Positions 35,111-42,513 of a DNA stretch of 64,000 nt are shown here, in pieces (within the stretch, counting starts at the first letter, position 1; each line of letters starts with the position of its first letter). Both the position numbers and the translations under genes were made by a program. Source of the DNA: Clostridia bacterium (GTDB taxonomy: Bacteria > Bacillota > Clostridia > Christensenellales > CAG-138); assembly GCA_017547885.1 (NCBI GenBank), contig JAFYOP010000010.1, positions 1 to 64,000 of the forward strand, in the 5' to 3' direction. The notes beneath the pieces were generated by a model. The model was not told the DNA's origin. It saw nothing but the letters and a program-made list of their open reading frames with translations, and did not search any database.

Positions 35111-35662
35111 ATGAAAGCCACAGGAATTGTAAGACGAATTGACGAGCTGGGGAGGGTCGTTATCCCTAAGGAAATAAGAAGGACCCTGAGAATAAGGGAG
35201 GGGGACCCCCTTGAAATATTCACAGACAGAGAAGGCGAGGTAATACTTAAGAAGTACTCTCCTATCGGAGAGCTGGGGGATTTTGCCAAGGAATATGCGG
35301 AGTCACTATTCCATGCCCTTAATCGTGTTGCCCTTATATGCGATAAGGATACCGTAATAGCTGTATCCGGAGGCAGCAAAAAGGAATACATGGAGCGGCC
35401 CGTCCACGAGGACGTGGAGCGCTGCATGCAGGACAGGGAAAAGATGGTAATATCCGCAGGGCAGGGAGAAATGCAGGGCATCATAGACGGAGATGATCCC
35501 TCAAGGTATACTGCTCAGGTGATAGTGCCTATCCTTTCCGCGGGAGACGCAATCGGCGCGGTGGTGATGGTGAGCCGGGAGCCGGGGGACATGGTGGGGG
35601 ATACCGAGCTTAAGGTGTGTGAGACAGCGGCTCACTTTATGGGTAAGCAGATGGAAAACTGA
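35111..35662 (+). CDS. spoVT: Stage V sporulation protein T (AbrB-family regulator)
   Basis: 183 aa from the ATG at 35111 (AGGAGG upstream; an in-frame ATG at 35036 would translate the promoter). N-terminal AbrB swapped-hairpin domain IVRRIDELGRVVIPKEIRR, then a GAF-like domain (about 60-178). SpoVT tunes late forespore gene expression in sporulating Firmicutes. It is present with a sigma-G type promoter, indicating an active sporulation programme. Confidence 0.94.
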   Translation: MKATGIVRRIDELGRVVIPKEIRRTLRIREGDPLEIFTDREGEVILKKYSPIGELGDFAKEYAESLFHALNRVALICDKDTVIAVSGGSKKEYMERPVHEDVERCMQDREKMVISAGQGEMQGIIDGDDPSRYTAQVIVPILSAGDAIGAVVMVSREPGDMVGDTELKVCETAAHFMGKQMEN

Positions 35663-35672
35663 AGGGGCAAAT

Positions 35673-35703
35673 AAAAAGCGGAAGCAAGTGCTTCCGCTTT
35701 TTT
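35673..35703. terminator. Convergent terminator between spoVT and the NCS2 permease
   Basis: 14-bp stem AAAAAGCGGAAGCA / TGCTTCCGCTTTTT with a 2-base centre. Confidence 0.93.
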
Positions 35704-35716
35704 ATGGCTGTGATGA

Positions 35717-37039
35717 TTATACAGCGAAGGTCAGTACGTACTGGGCGATGAACAGCAGGGAGATCACGTACAGGAATACGGGAACTTCCTTTGCCTTGCC
35801 GCGGGCCAGCTTGATGAGGGTGTAGGAGATGAAGCCGAAGCCGATACCATCGGAGATAGCATAGGCGAAGGGCATGATGGCGATGGTGAGGAAGCAGGGT
35901 ACCGCAACCTCAATATCCTTCCAGTCGATGTCGGCGGCGTTGCCCAGCATCAGCACGCCCACGATGATAAGGGCGGGAGCGGTGGCGGCGCTGGGGATAA
36001 TGCCGGCGATGGGGCCAAAGAAGAATGCTGCCAGAACAAACAGGATACCTACGGTGAAGCTGGTGAGGCCGGTACGGCCGCCTTCGCTGATACCGGTGGA
36101 GCTTTCTACGAAGGTGGTAACGGTGGAGGTGCCCAGAACTGCGCCGGCCATGGTGGCTACTGCATCGGCGATGAGGGCCTTGTCGCCGGTGGGCAGGTTG
36201 CCGTCTTCGTCCAGCATCTTGGCAGCCTTTGCAGTACCGATGAGGGTACCTACGGTGTCAAAGCAGTCGCAGATGGCGAAGGTGATGATGGCGGTCAGCA
36301 GAGCCAGTACGCCGTGGCCCAGCAGGCCGTTGAAGCCCTCGGTAAATACCTTGCCGAATACGGGAGCCAGGGTGGAGAAGCCGCTGAAGGTTATGCTCTC
36401 GGGGAAGGTAGTTACGCCGAAGGGGATACCTACGATGGTGGTGATGATGATGCCGAGGAACAGGGCGCCCTTTACCTTATAGGCCATAAGAACCGCGGTG
36501 ATAACCAAGCCGATGAGGGCTACCAGAGCGGGACCGCCGGTGATGGCGCCCAGATCCAGCAGGTTGTTATTGGCGGTTACGATGCCTACGTTCAGCATGC
36601 CGATGAGGGCGATGAACAGGCCGATACCGGCGCTGATGGCGCTCTTGAGGGAAGCGGGAATAGCTTCGATTATCTTGGAGCGCAGGGGGGAGATGGAGAC
36701 AAAGAAGAAAATCATACCGGACAGAAGAACTATGGCCAGTGCGTTCTGCCAGGTATAGCCCATGCCGAAGCATACGGAATAGGTGAAGAATGCATTCAGA
36801 CCCATGCCGGGAGCCTGCGCAAAGGGAACGTTTGCAAGGAACGCGGTGAGGAGTGTGCCCAGGGCCGCAGCAAGGCAGGTGGCCATCATTACGGCGTTAA
36901 AGTCCATGCCTGCTTCGCTGAGGAAGCCGGGGTTGACGAAGATAATGTACGCCATGGCGAAGAAAGTGGTAACGCCGGCTACTATCTCAGTCTTTACCGT
37001 AGTGTTGTGTGCTTTGAGTTTGAACAGTTTTTCCAACAT
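35717..37039 (-). CDS. NCS2 family purine permease (PbuG/GhxP-like)
   Basis: 440 aa with about 12-14 helices. NCS2 AzgA-branch motifs: TTFFAMAYIIFVNPGFLSEAG, FAQAPGMGLNAFF, AICDCFDTVGTLIGTA and TVTTFVESSTGISEGGRTG. The branch transports adenine, guanine or hypoxanthine with protons. It precedes, on the opposite strand, the purine-degradation genes ssnA-ygfK-xdh, so it probably feeds that pathway. GGAGG lies before the ATG. The promoter region upstream (37040-37127) is short. Confidence 0.92.
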   Translation of the reverse strand: MLEKLFKLKAHNTTVKTEIVAGVTTFFAMAYIIFVNPGFLSEAGMDFNAVMMATCLAAALGTLLTAFLANVPFAQAPGMGLNAFFTYSVCFGMGYTWQNALAIVLLSGMIFFFVSISPLRSKIIEAIPASLKSAISAGIGLFIALIGMLNVGIVTANNNLLDLGAITGGPALVALIGLVITAVLMAYKVKGALFLGIIITTIVGIPFGVTTFPESITFSGFSTLAPVFGKVFTEGFNGLLGHGVLALLTAIITFAICDCFDTVGTLIGTAKAAKMLDEDGNLPTGDKALIADAVATMAGAVLGTSTVTTFVESSTGISEGGRTGLTSFTVGILFVLAAFFFGPIAGIIPSAATAPALIIVGVLMLGNAADIDWKDIEVAVPCFLTIAIMPFAYAISDGIGFGFISYTLIKLARGKAKEVPVFLYVISLLFIAQYVLTFAV

Positions 37040-37127
37040 TTTGAAAGATCCTCCTTTGAAAGATTGTTATGAAATGAATGTTATGATAATACCGCCCGCG
37101 AAATGGGGCAATTGGGAGCGTGGTTTA

Positions 37128-37766
37128 TTACTGCTGCTGGGCGGATGTGTCCAGATAGGAGTAAAGTGTGTATTTGCTTATGCCGAAATGCTTTGCGATT
37201 TTGTCGCCGGACTTTGTGATGAGCATTGCGCCTGCGTCGTTGAGGAAGTGTATTGCCTTTACCTTGTCTTCCTTGTTCATCATGGCAACGGGCTTGCCTA
37301 TGAGCTTTACGGACTGCTCAAGCAGATCGTCCAGCAATTCGTTTACGTTGGTGGGGATGCGCTCGGGCTCATCCGCTGCTGTGGGCTGAACCATGGCGTT
37401 TACTATGGACTGGGCCATCATAAGGTCAGTCATGTCATAGTTTATGGCAAATATGCCGGTGGGCTTGCCGGTCTCATCTTTAACATATATGGTACTGGAA
37501 CGAAGTATGCGGCCGTCATGTGTTTTGGTAAGGTAATTGTAATGGTCGGGGATATCTTTTTTGCCTTCCTTCATTGCCTCCAGTACAACATGGCTGGGGC
37601 CGGCCTTTATGTTTCGCTTGGATACATGGCCGTTTTCCAGGGTAACTATCATATCCTCAGGGTCTTCCCGGGTAAGATCGTATACCACCACCTCGCAGTT
37701 GCTGCCAAACTGTGCGGAGATGGCCAGCGCAATGCGGCTCAGGATGTCTATCGTGCTGTTATGCAT
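37128..37766 (-). CDS. YheO-like PAS-HTH regulator
   Basis: 212 aa from the ATG at 37766 (GGGAGG upstream; longer frames reach into the AT-rich divergent promoter). N-terminal PAS-like region with CEVVVYDLTREDPEDM, ILRSSTIYVKDETGKPTGIFAINYDMT, typical of YheO/DUF2083-type sensors, and C-terminal helix-turn-helix (GDKIAKHFGISKYTLYSYLD). It is transcribed divergently from ssnA, whose promoter region contains two ACATAAAACA repeats. It probably controls the purine cluster in response to a purine or redox signal (inference). Confidence 0.85.
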   Translation of the reverse strand: MHNSTIDILSRIALAISAQFGSNCEVVVYDLTREDPEDMIVTLENGHVSKRNIKAGPSHVVLEAMKEGKKDIPDHYNYLTKTHDGRILRSSTIYVKDETGKPTGIFAINYDMTDLMMAQSIVNAMVQPTAADEPERIPTNVNELLDDLLEQSVKLIGKPVAMMNKEDKVKAIHFLNDAGAMLITKSGDKIAKHFGISKYTLYSYLDTSAQQQ

Positions 37767-37918
37767 TTGGTAAACCTCCCTATGCGAATATAAAAGATAC
37801 AAAAATAATAATGAATAGAATTGATAGAGATTGAAATACAATACTACTATAACACACAATCCTGCTGTGTACATCAAAAATTTTATTTTTCTCAAAAAAA
37901 TTTTGGATTAAAAACCTA

Positions 37919-37947
37919 TTGCCTCACATAAAACACTGTGATAAAAT
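37919..37947 (+). promoter_or_regulatory. Promoter of ssnA-ygfK-xdh with flanking direct repeats
   Basis: TTGCCT (37919-37924), exactly 17 bases, TAAAAT (37942-37947). The decamer ACATAAAACA occurs at 37926-37935 in the spacer and again at 37956-37965 around the expected start, 30 bp apart, suggesting regulator binding sites on one face of the helix. Confidence 0.55.
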
Positions 37948-37997
37948 AATGCCAGACATAAAACATATCATAAAAACGGCTGTAAGGGAGTGCTTCG

Positions 37998-38036
37998 CGC
38001 GCGGGCTTAAACATAATGTTTAACTGCGCGTTTTTG
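37998..38036 (+). terminator. Leader terminator (attenuator candidate) upstream of ssnA
   Basis: Strand-specific hairpin: CGCGC (37998-38002) / GCGCG (38026-38030) with inner TTAAAC / GTTTAA, followed by TTTTTGTTT. It lies about 50 bases after the expected start and 94 bases before the ssnA ATG. On the minus strand it lacks a T run. Confidence 0.7.
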
Positions 38037-38129
38037 TTTATCGTCAGCTTCAATTCTTCCCTTTGGCCCATAGCTTACCTTATTTTATTAAATTAAAAAA
38101 TCACATCATCAATAATAAGGAGGACGTAT

Positions 38130-39461
38130 ATGTATCTTATTGCTAACGGAAAAGTTATCACCAGAGACCCTGCAATGCCCTACATCGAAAACGGCGGCGT
38201 GGCTGTAAAGGGTACCGAAATAATAGAGCTGGGCGAAACCGCCGCCCTTAAGGCGAAGTATCCCGATGCAGAGTTTGTAGATGCCAAGGGCATGGTAATA
38301 ATGCCTGCCTTCATCAATATCCATTCTCATATATATTCCGCTCTTGCAAGGGGCCTGTCCATAAAGGGCCACAACCCCACCAATTTCTATGAAATACTGG
38401 ACGGCATGTGGTGGGCCATTGACCGCCGCCTTACCCTTGAGGGCACCAAGTACAGCGCATATACCACCTTTATCGACAGCATAAAGACCGGCTGTACAAC
38501 CCTCTTTGACCACCACGCAAGCTATGCGGAAATTCCCGGCAGCCTCTTTGAAATAGAAAAGGTAGCCAAGGAGCTGGGCGTTCGCGCCTGCCTGTGCTAC
38601 GAGGTCAGCGACCGCGACGGCGAGGAAAAGTGCAACCAGGCCATAAAGGAAAACGGCGACTTTATCCGTCACTGTGCCAAGGAAAATGACCCCATGATAA
38701 AGGCCATGTTCGGCGGCCATGCCCTCTTTACCATATCCGACAAGACCTTTGAGAAGATGGTAAAGGAAAACAACGGCATGACCGGCTTCCATATCCATGT
38801 ATCCGAAGGCCTCAACGACGTATACGACTCTGCCCTCAACTATGGCACCCGCAGCGTAAACCGCCTGCTGAACCACGGCATACTGGGTCCCAAGACCATG
38901 CTGGGCCACTGCATACACCTTAACGCCGCCGAAATGGACATCATCAAGGAAACCGGCACCATGGTATGCAACAACCCCGAATCCAACATGGGCAACGCCG
39001 TAGGCTGTGCTCCCGTCCTTCAGATGATACAGAAGGGCATCACCGTGGGCCTTGGCACCGACAGCTACACCTTCGATATGCTGGAGAGCCTGAAGGTAGC
39101 CCTTATCATACAGCGGCACAATGCCTGCATGCCCAACGTGGCCTGGTGTGAAGTAACCGATATGCTCTTCAAGAACAATCCCAAGATCTGTGCCCAGTAC
39201 TTTGACCAGCCTCTTGGCGTGCTGAAGCCCGGCGCGGCGGCGGATGTTATCGTAATGGATTACAAGACCTTCACTCCCTTCGGCGCAGACAATATTGACG
39301 GCCACATGATCTTCGGCATGACCGGACGCCAGTGCGAAACCACCATGTGCAACGGCAAGCTGCTCATGAAGGACAGAAAGCTCCTCTGCTGCGATGAGGA
39401 GGAGATCAACGCCAAGACCATGGAGGCCGCCAAGGACCTTTGGGGCCGCATAAACGCATAA
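38130..39461 (+). CDS. ssnA: SsnA, putative aminohydrolase of selenium/purine metabolism
   Basis: 443 aa. Amidohydrolase fold: metal motif NIHSHIYSALARG (about 64-76), GFHIHVSEG, MLGHCIHL, and VGLGTDSYTFDM (final metal aspartate). This group (SsnA) is related to guanine deaminase/chlorohydrolases and always occurs with ygfK and xdh. It probably deaminates a purine or pyrimidine-like ring. It starts the operon (22-bp gap to ygfK). AAGGAGGACG precedes the ATG. Confidence 0.93.
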   Translation: MYLIANGKVITRDPAMPYIENGGVAVKGTEIIELGETAALKAKYPDAEFVDAKGMVIMPAFINIHSHIYSALARGLSIKGHNPTNFYEILDGMWWAIDRRLTLEGTKYSAYTTFIDSIKTGCTTLFDHHASYAEIPGSLFEIEKVAKELGVRACLCYEVSDRDGEEKCNQAIKENGDFIRHCAKENDPMIKAMFGGHALFTISDKTFEKMVKENNGMTGFHIHVSEGLNDVYDSALNYGTRSVNRLLNHGILGPKTMLGHCIHLNAAEMDIIKETGTMVCNNPESNMGNAVGCAPVLQMIQKGITVGLGTDSYTFDMLESLKVALIIQRHNACMPNVAWCEVTDMLFKNNPKICAQYFDQPLGVLKPGAAADVIVMDYKTFTPFGADNIDGHMIFGMTGRQCETTMCNGKLLMKDRKLLCCDEEEINAKTMEAAKDLWGRINA

Positions 39462-39483
39462 CCAAACAGGGAGGAAAAGCAAA

Positions 39484-42441
39484 ATGAGCGAAAGAATGAC
39501 ACCCATCCCCTTTAAACAGCTTATGACCTGGATACGGGACGAGTACGATAAGCGCGGTACCGTGTTCGGCGTAAATGCCCCCTATGTAAAGAAAAACGAT
39601 AAGGTGCTCCCCCTCTTCAAAGAAAAGCTGGAGACTCCCTTCGGCCCCGCCGCAGGCCCCAATACCCAGCTGGCCCAGAATATCGTAGCCGCCTACTATG
39701 CGGGCGCCCGCTTCTTCGAGCTTAAGACTGTGCAGAAGATGGACGGCGACGACCTTGCCGCCTGCATAAACCGCCCCTGCATCTGGACCAAGGATGAAGG
39801 CTACAACTGTGAATGGTCCACCGAGCTGTACGTTCCTCAGGCCTTTGACGAATACGTAAAGGCATGGTTTGCTATTCGTATCATCAGCCGCGTATACGGC
39901 CTCGGCGCTCCCGATGGATTTATGTTCAACATGAGCGTAGGCTATGACCTTGAGGGCGTAAAGACCCCCAAGATGAACGCTTTTATCGACGGTATGCGTG
40001 ATGCATCCAATACTCCCATATTCAAGGAGTGCATGGAGGTGGGCAAGGAGCTTTATCCTGAGCTTGCGGATTACATTGCCGCAACCCCCGCCCGCGTATG
40101 CGACGGCGTTACCGTATCCACCCTCCACGGCTGCCCTCCGGGAGAGATAGAGGCCATCGCCAGCTACCTCATCACCGAAAAGAACCTGAATACCTTTGTA
40201 AAGTGCAATCCCACCATACTGGGCTATGAGTTCGCAAGGGCCCGCCTTGATTCCATGGGATATGACTATATCGCCTTTGACGACAGGCACTTCCGGGAGG
40301 ACCTGCAGTACTGCGACGCGGTGCCCATGTTCCATCGCCTGAAGGCGCTGGCGGAAAGCAAGGGGCTGGAATTTGGCCTTAAGCTTTCCAATACCTTCCC
40401 CGTAGACGTAAAGGCAAACGAGCTGCCCAGCGAGGAAATGTACATGAGCGGACGCTCACTGTATCCCCTCACCATCGAAATGGCAAACCGCTTTGCCAAT
40501 GAGTTCAAGGGTCAGCTCCGCCTGTCCTACAGCGGCGGCGCAGATTTCTTCAACATCAAGGCTCTCTTTGAGGCGGGCATATGGCCCATCACCATGGCCA
40601 CCACCATACTCAAGCCCGGCGGATACGGCCGCATGGTACAGCTTGGCAAGCTCCTTGATGAGTGCGAATTCAAGGCCTTTGACGGCGTGGACTACAAGGC
40701 CGTTGCAAAGCTTTCCGAGGAGGCTGTTTCCAACAAGTATCACGTAAAGCCCGTAAAGGAAGCCCCCGAGCGCACCATGGGCAAGGATAAGGTACTGCCC
40801 CTTACCGACTGCTTCAAGGCGCCCTGCAAGAGCGGCTGTCCCTTCGGTCAGGATATTCCCGAGTACATTGAGCTTTGCGGCAAGGGCCTGTTCCTTGAGG
40901 CGCTCAAGGTTATTACCGATAAGAACCCCCTGCCCTTCATCACCGGCACGATATGCGCACATCACTGCATGGATAAGTGCATGCGCAATCACTATGAATC
41001 CCCCGTGGATGTTCGCGGCACCAAGCTTGCGGCGGCAGAGGCAGCATATGATGAGCTGATGGCCCTTACCGAGCCTGTGGAGCCCATCCTGGGCAAGCTG
41101 GCGGTTATCGGAGGCGGCCCCGCAGGCCTTGCGGCTGCATACTTCGCAGCAAAGGCCGGCTATGCGGTGACCGTATTTGAAAAGCGCGAAACCCTTGGCG
41201 GTATCGTACGCAATGTGATCCCCGAATTCCGCATTGGCGCAGATGCCATTGCAAAGGACGTTGAGTTCATAAAGAAGAACGGCGTAGAGTTCGTAATGGG
41301 CAAGGAAGCCCCCGATGCAGCCGCTCTTAAGGCCGATGGCTATGACAAGATCATACTGGCCTGCGGCGCAGAGAAGAAGGGCGTCCTTGCTATTGAGGGC
41401 AACGTTATCAACGTTATCGACTTCCTGTATGCCTTCCGCAATGACGGAGAGCTGAACCTTGGCAGGAATGTTGCCGTGGTTGGCGGCGGCAATACCGCAA
41501 TGGATGCTGCCCGCGCCGCAAAGCGTGTTCCCGGCGTTGAGAAGGTAACTCTGGTTTATCGCCGCAATCGCAAGTATATGCCCGCTGACCTTGAGGAGCT
41601 GGAGCTGGCGATTGAGGACGGCGTAGAGTTCATGGAGCTGGCCGCCCCTGTAAAGCAGGCGGATGGCAAGCTTATCTGCAATAAGATGAAGCTGGGCGAT
41701 ATGGATGCTTCCGGCCGCCGCAGCCCCGTTGAGACCGGCGAGACCGTTGAGGTGGATGCGGACAGCGTAATCGCAGCCGTCGGCGAAAAGGTAGATCCGG
41801 AGCTCATGGCAAAGTACGGCATTGCAGAACATAAGAGGGGCGAGCGCGGGTATGGCGATGTATACGTGATCGGCGACGCAAGCCGCGGCCCCGCTACTGT
41901 GGCCGAGGCAATAGCAGACGCAAAGTTCGCAGTTGAAAACATTACCGACAAGGCTATACTGGCTGAGATTCCTGCTGAGGCATATGCTGACAAGGGCGCA
42001 GCGCTGCTCCGCAAGATGAACCTGATGGAGAAGAACAAGTGCGAGGCAGACCGCTGCATCAGCTGCAGCAGGGTATGCGAATGCTGCGTATCCGTATGCC
42101 CCAACAGGGCCAATGTTTCCATTGCGGTACCCGGCTATGAAATGAGCCAGATACTCCACGTTGACTATATGTGCAATGAGTGCGGCAACTGCGCACACTT
42201 CTGCCCCTATACCAACGGCAGGCCTTACAAGGATAAGTTCACCCTCTTTGCCAACGAGGCTGACTTTGAGGACAGCGAAAACAGCGGCTTTATGGTAGTA
42301 TGCCCTGCCTGCCCCAAGGTAAAGGTAAGGCTCAACGGCCAGGTTAAGGAATATACCCTTGACGGTACCAGCGACCTTGACCGCAGCCTTGAGGACCTGA
42401 TGCTGACCGTTATCAGGGATTACTCCTATCTCATTGGCTGA
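39484..42441 (+). CDS. ygfK: YgfK, putative flavin/iron-sulfur oxidoreductase (selenate reductase-like)
   Basis: 985 aa, three parts. N-terminal dihydroorotate-dehydrogenase-like barrel (LETPFGPAAGPNTQLAQNI, VTVSTLHGCPPGEIEA). Middle GltD-like region: cysteine cluster CKSGCPFGQDIPEYIELCGK, FAD motif VIGGGPAGLAAAYFA, NAD(P) motif VVGGGNTAMDAARAA. C-terminal two [4Fe-4S] sites: CISCSRVCECCVSVCP and CNECGNCAHFCP. It is the electron-transfer partner found with Xdh in selenium-dependent purine breakdown. A stem-loop at 42460-42491 separates it from xdh. Confidence 0.94.
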   Translation: MSERMTPIPFKQLMTWIRDEYDKRGTVFGVNAPYVKKNDKVLPLFKEKLETPFGPAAGPNTQLAQNIVAAYYAGARFFELKTVQKMDGDDLAACINRPCIWTKDEGYNCEWSTELYVPQAFDEYVKAWFAIRIISRVYGLGAPDGFMFNMSVGYDLEGVKTPKMNAFIDGMRDASNTPIFKECMEVGKELYPELADYIAATPARVCDGVTVSTLHGCPPGEIEAIASYLITEKNLNTFVKCNPTILGYEFARARLDSMGYDYIAFDDRHFREDLQYCDAVPMFHRLKALAESKGLEFGLKLSNTFPVDVKANELPSEEMYMSGRSLYPLTIEMANRFANEFKGQLRLSYSGGADFFNIKALFEAGIWPITMATTILKPGGYGRMVQLGKLLDECEFKAFDGVDYKAVAKLSEEAVSNKYHVKPVKEAPERTMGKDKVLPLTDCFKAPCKSGCPFGQDIPEYIELCGKGLFLEALKVITDKNPLPFITGTICAHHCMDKCMRNHYESPVDVRGTKLAAAEAAYDELMALTEPVEPILGKLAVIGGGPAGLAAAYFAAKAGYAVTVFEKRETLGGIVRNVIPEFRIGADAIAKDVEFIKKNGVEFVMGKEAPDAAALKADGYDKIILACGAEKKGVLAIEGNVINVIDFLYAFRNDGELNLGRNVAVVGGGNTAMDAARAAKRVPGVEKVTLVYRRNRKYMPADLEELELAIEDGVEFMELAAPVKQADGKLICNKMKLGDMDASGRRSPVETGETVEVDADSVIAAVGEKVDPELMAKYGIAEHKRGERGYGDVYVIGDASRGPATVAEAIADAKFAVENITDKAILAEIPAEAYADKGAALLRKMNLMEKNKCEADRCISCSRVCECCVSVCPNRANVSIAVPGYEMSQILHVDYMCNECGNCAHFCPYTNGRPYKDKFTLFANEADFEDSENSGFMVVCPACPKVKVRLNGQVKEYTLDGTSDLDRSLEDLMLTVIRDYSYLIG

Positions 42442-42459
42442 TTAATTTTAAATAATCCA

Positions 42460-42491
42460 CTTTGGGGGTCGTTTTAGGGCGATCCCCAAAG
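42460..42491 (+). promoter_or_regulatory. Intercistronic stem-loop between ygfK and xdh
   Basis: 12-bp stem CTTTGGGGGTCG (42460-42471) / CGATCCCCAAAG (42480-42491), one G-T pair, 8-base loop, no T run after it. A likely mRNA processing or stabilising structure rather than a terminator. Confidence 0.6.
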
Positions 42492-42513
42492 GTGTATCTG
42501 AAAGGATAGAAAT

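Larger units (their letters stand above)
37767..38129. other. Divergent control region between the YheO-like regulator and ssnA
   Basis: 363 bases with no gene: an AT-rich first half, the promoter at 37919-37947, direct repeats, and a terminator-like hairpin at 37998-38036, all described separately. From 38037 to the ribosome site it is unstructured by eye, except that AAGGGA (about 37984) could pair with TCCCTT (about 38058). Confidence 0.6.

Noticed and set aside
37919-38129. Purine or xanthine riboswitch before ssnA.
   Set aside because: No sequence resembling the purine aptamer core was found, and only about 50 nt lie before the terminator; only the terminator itself is claimed.
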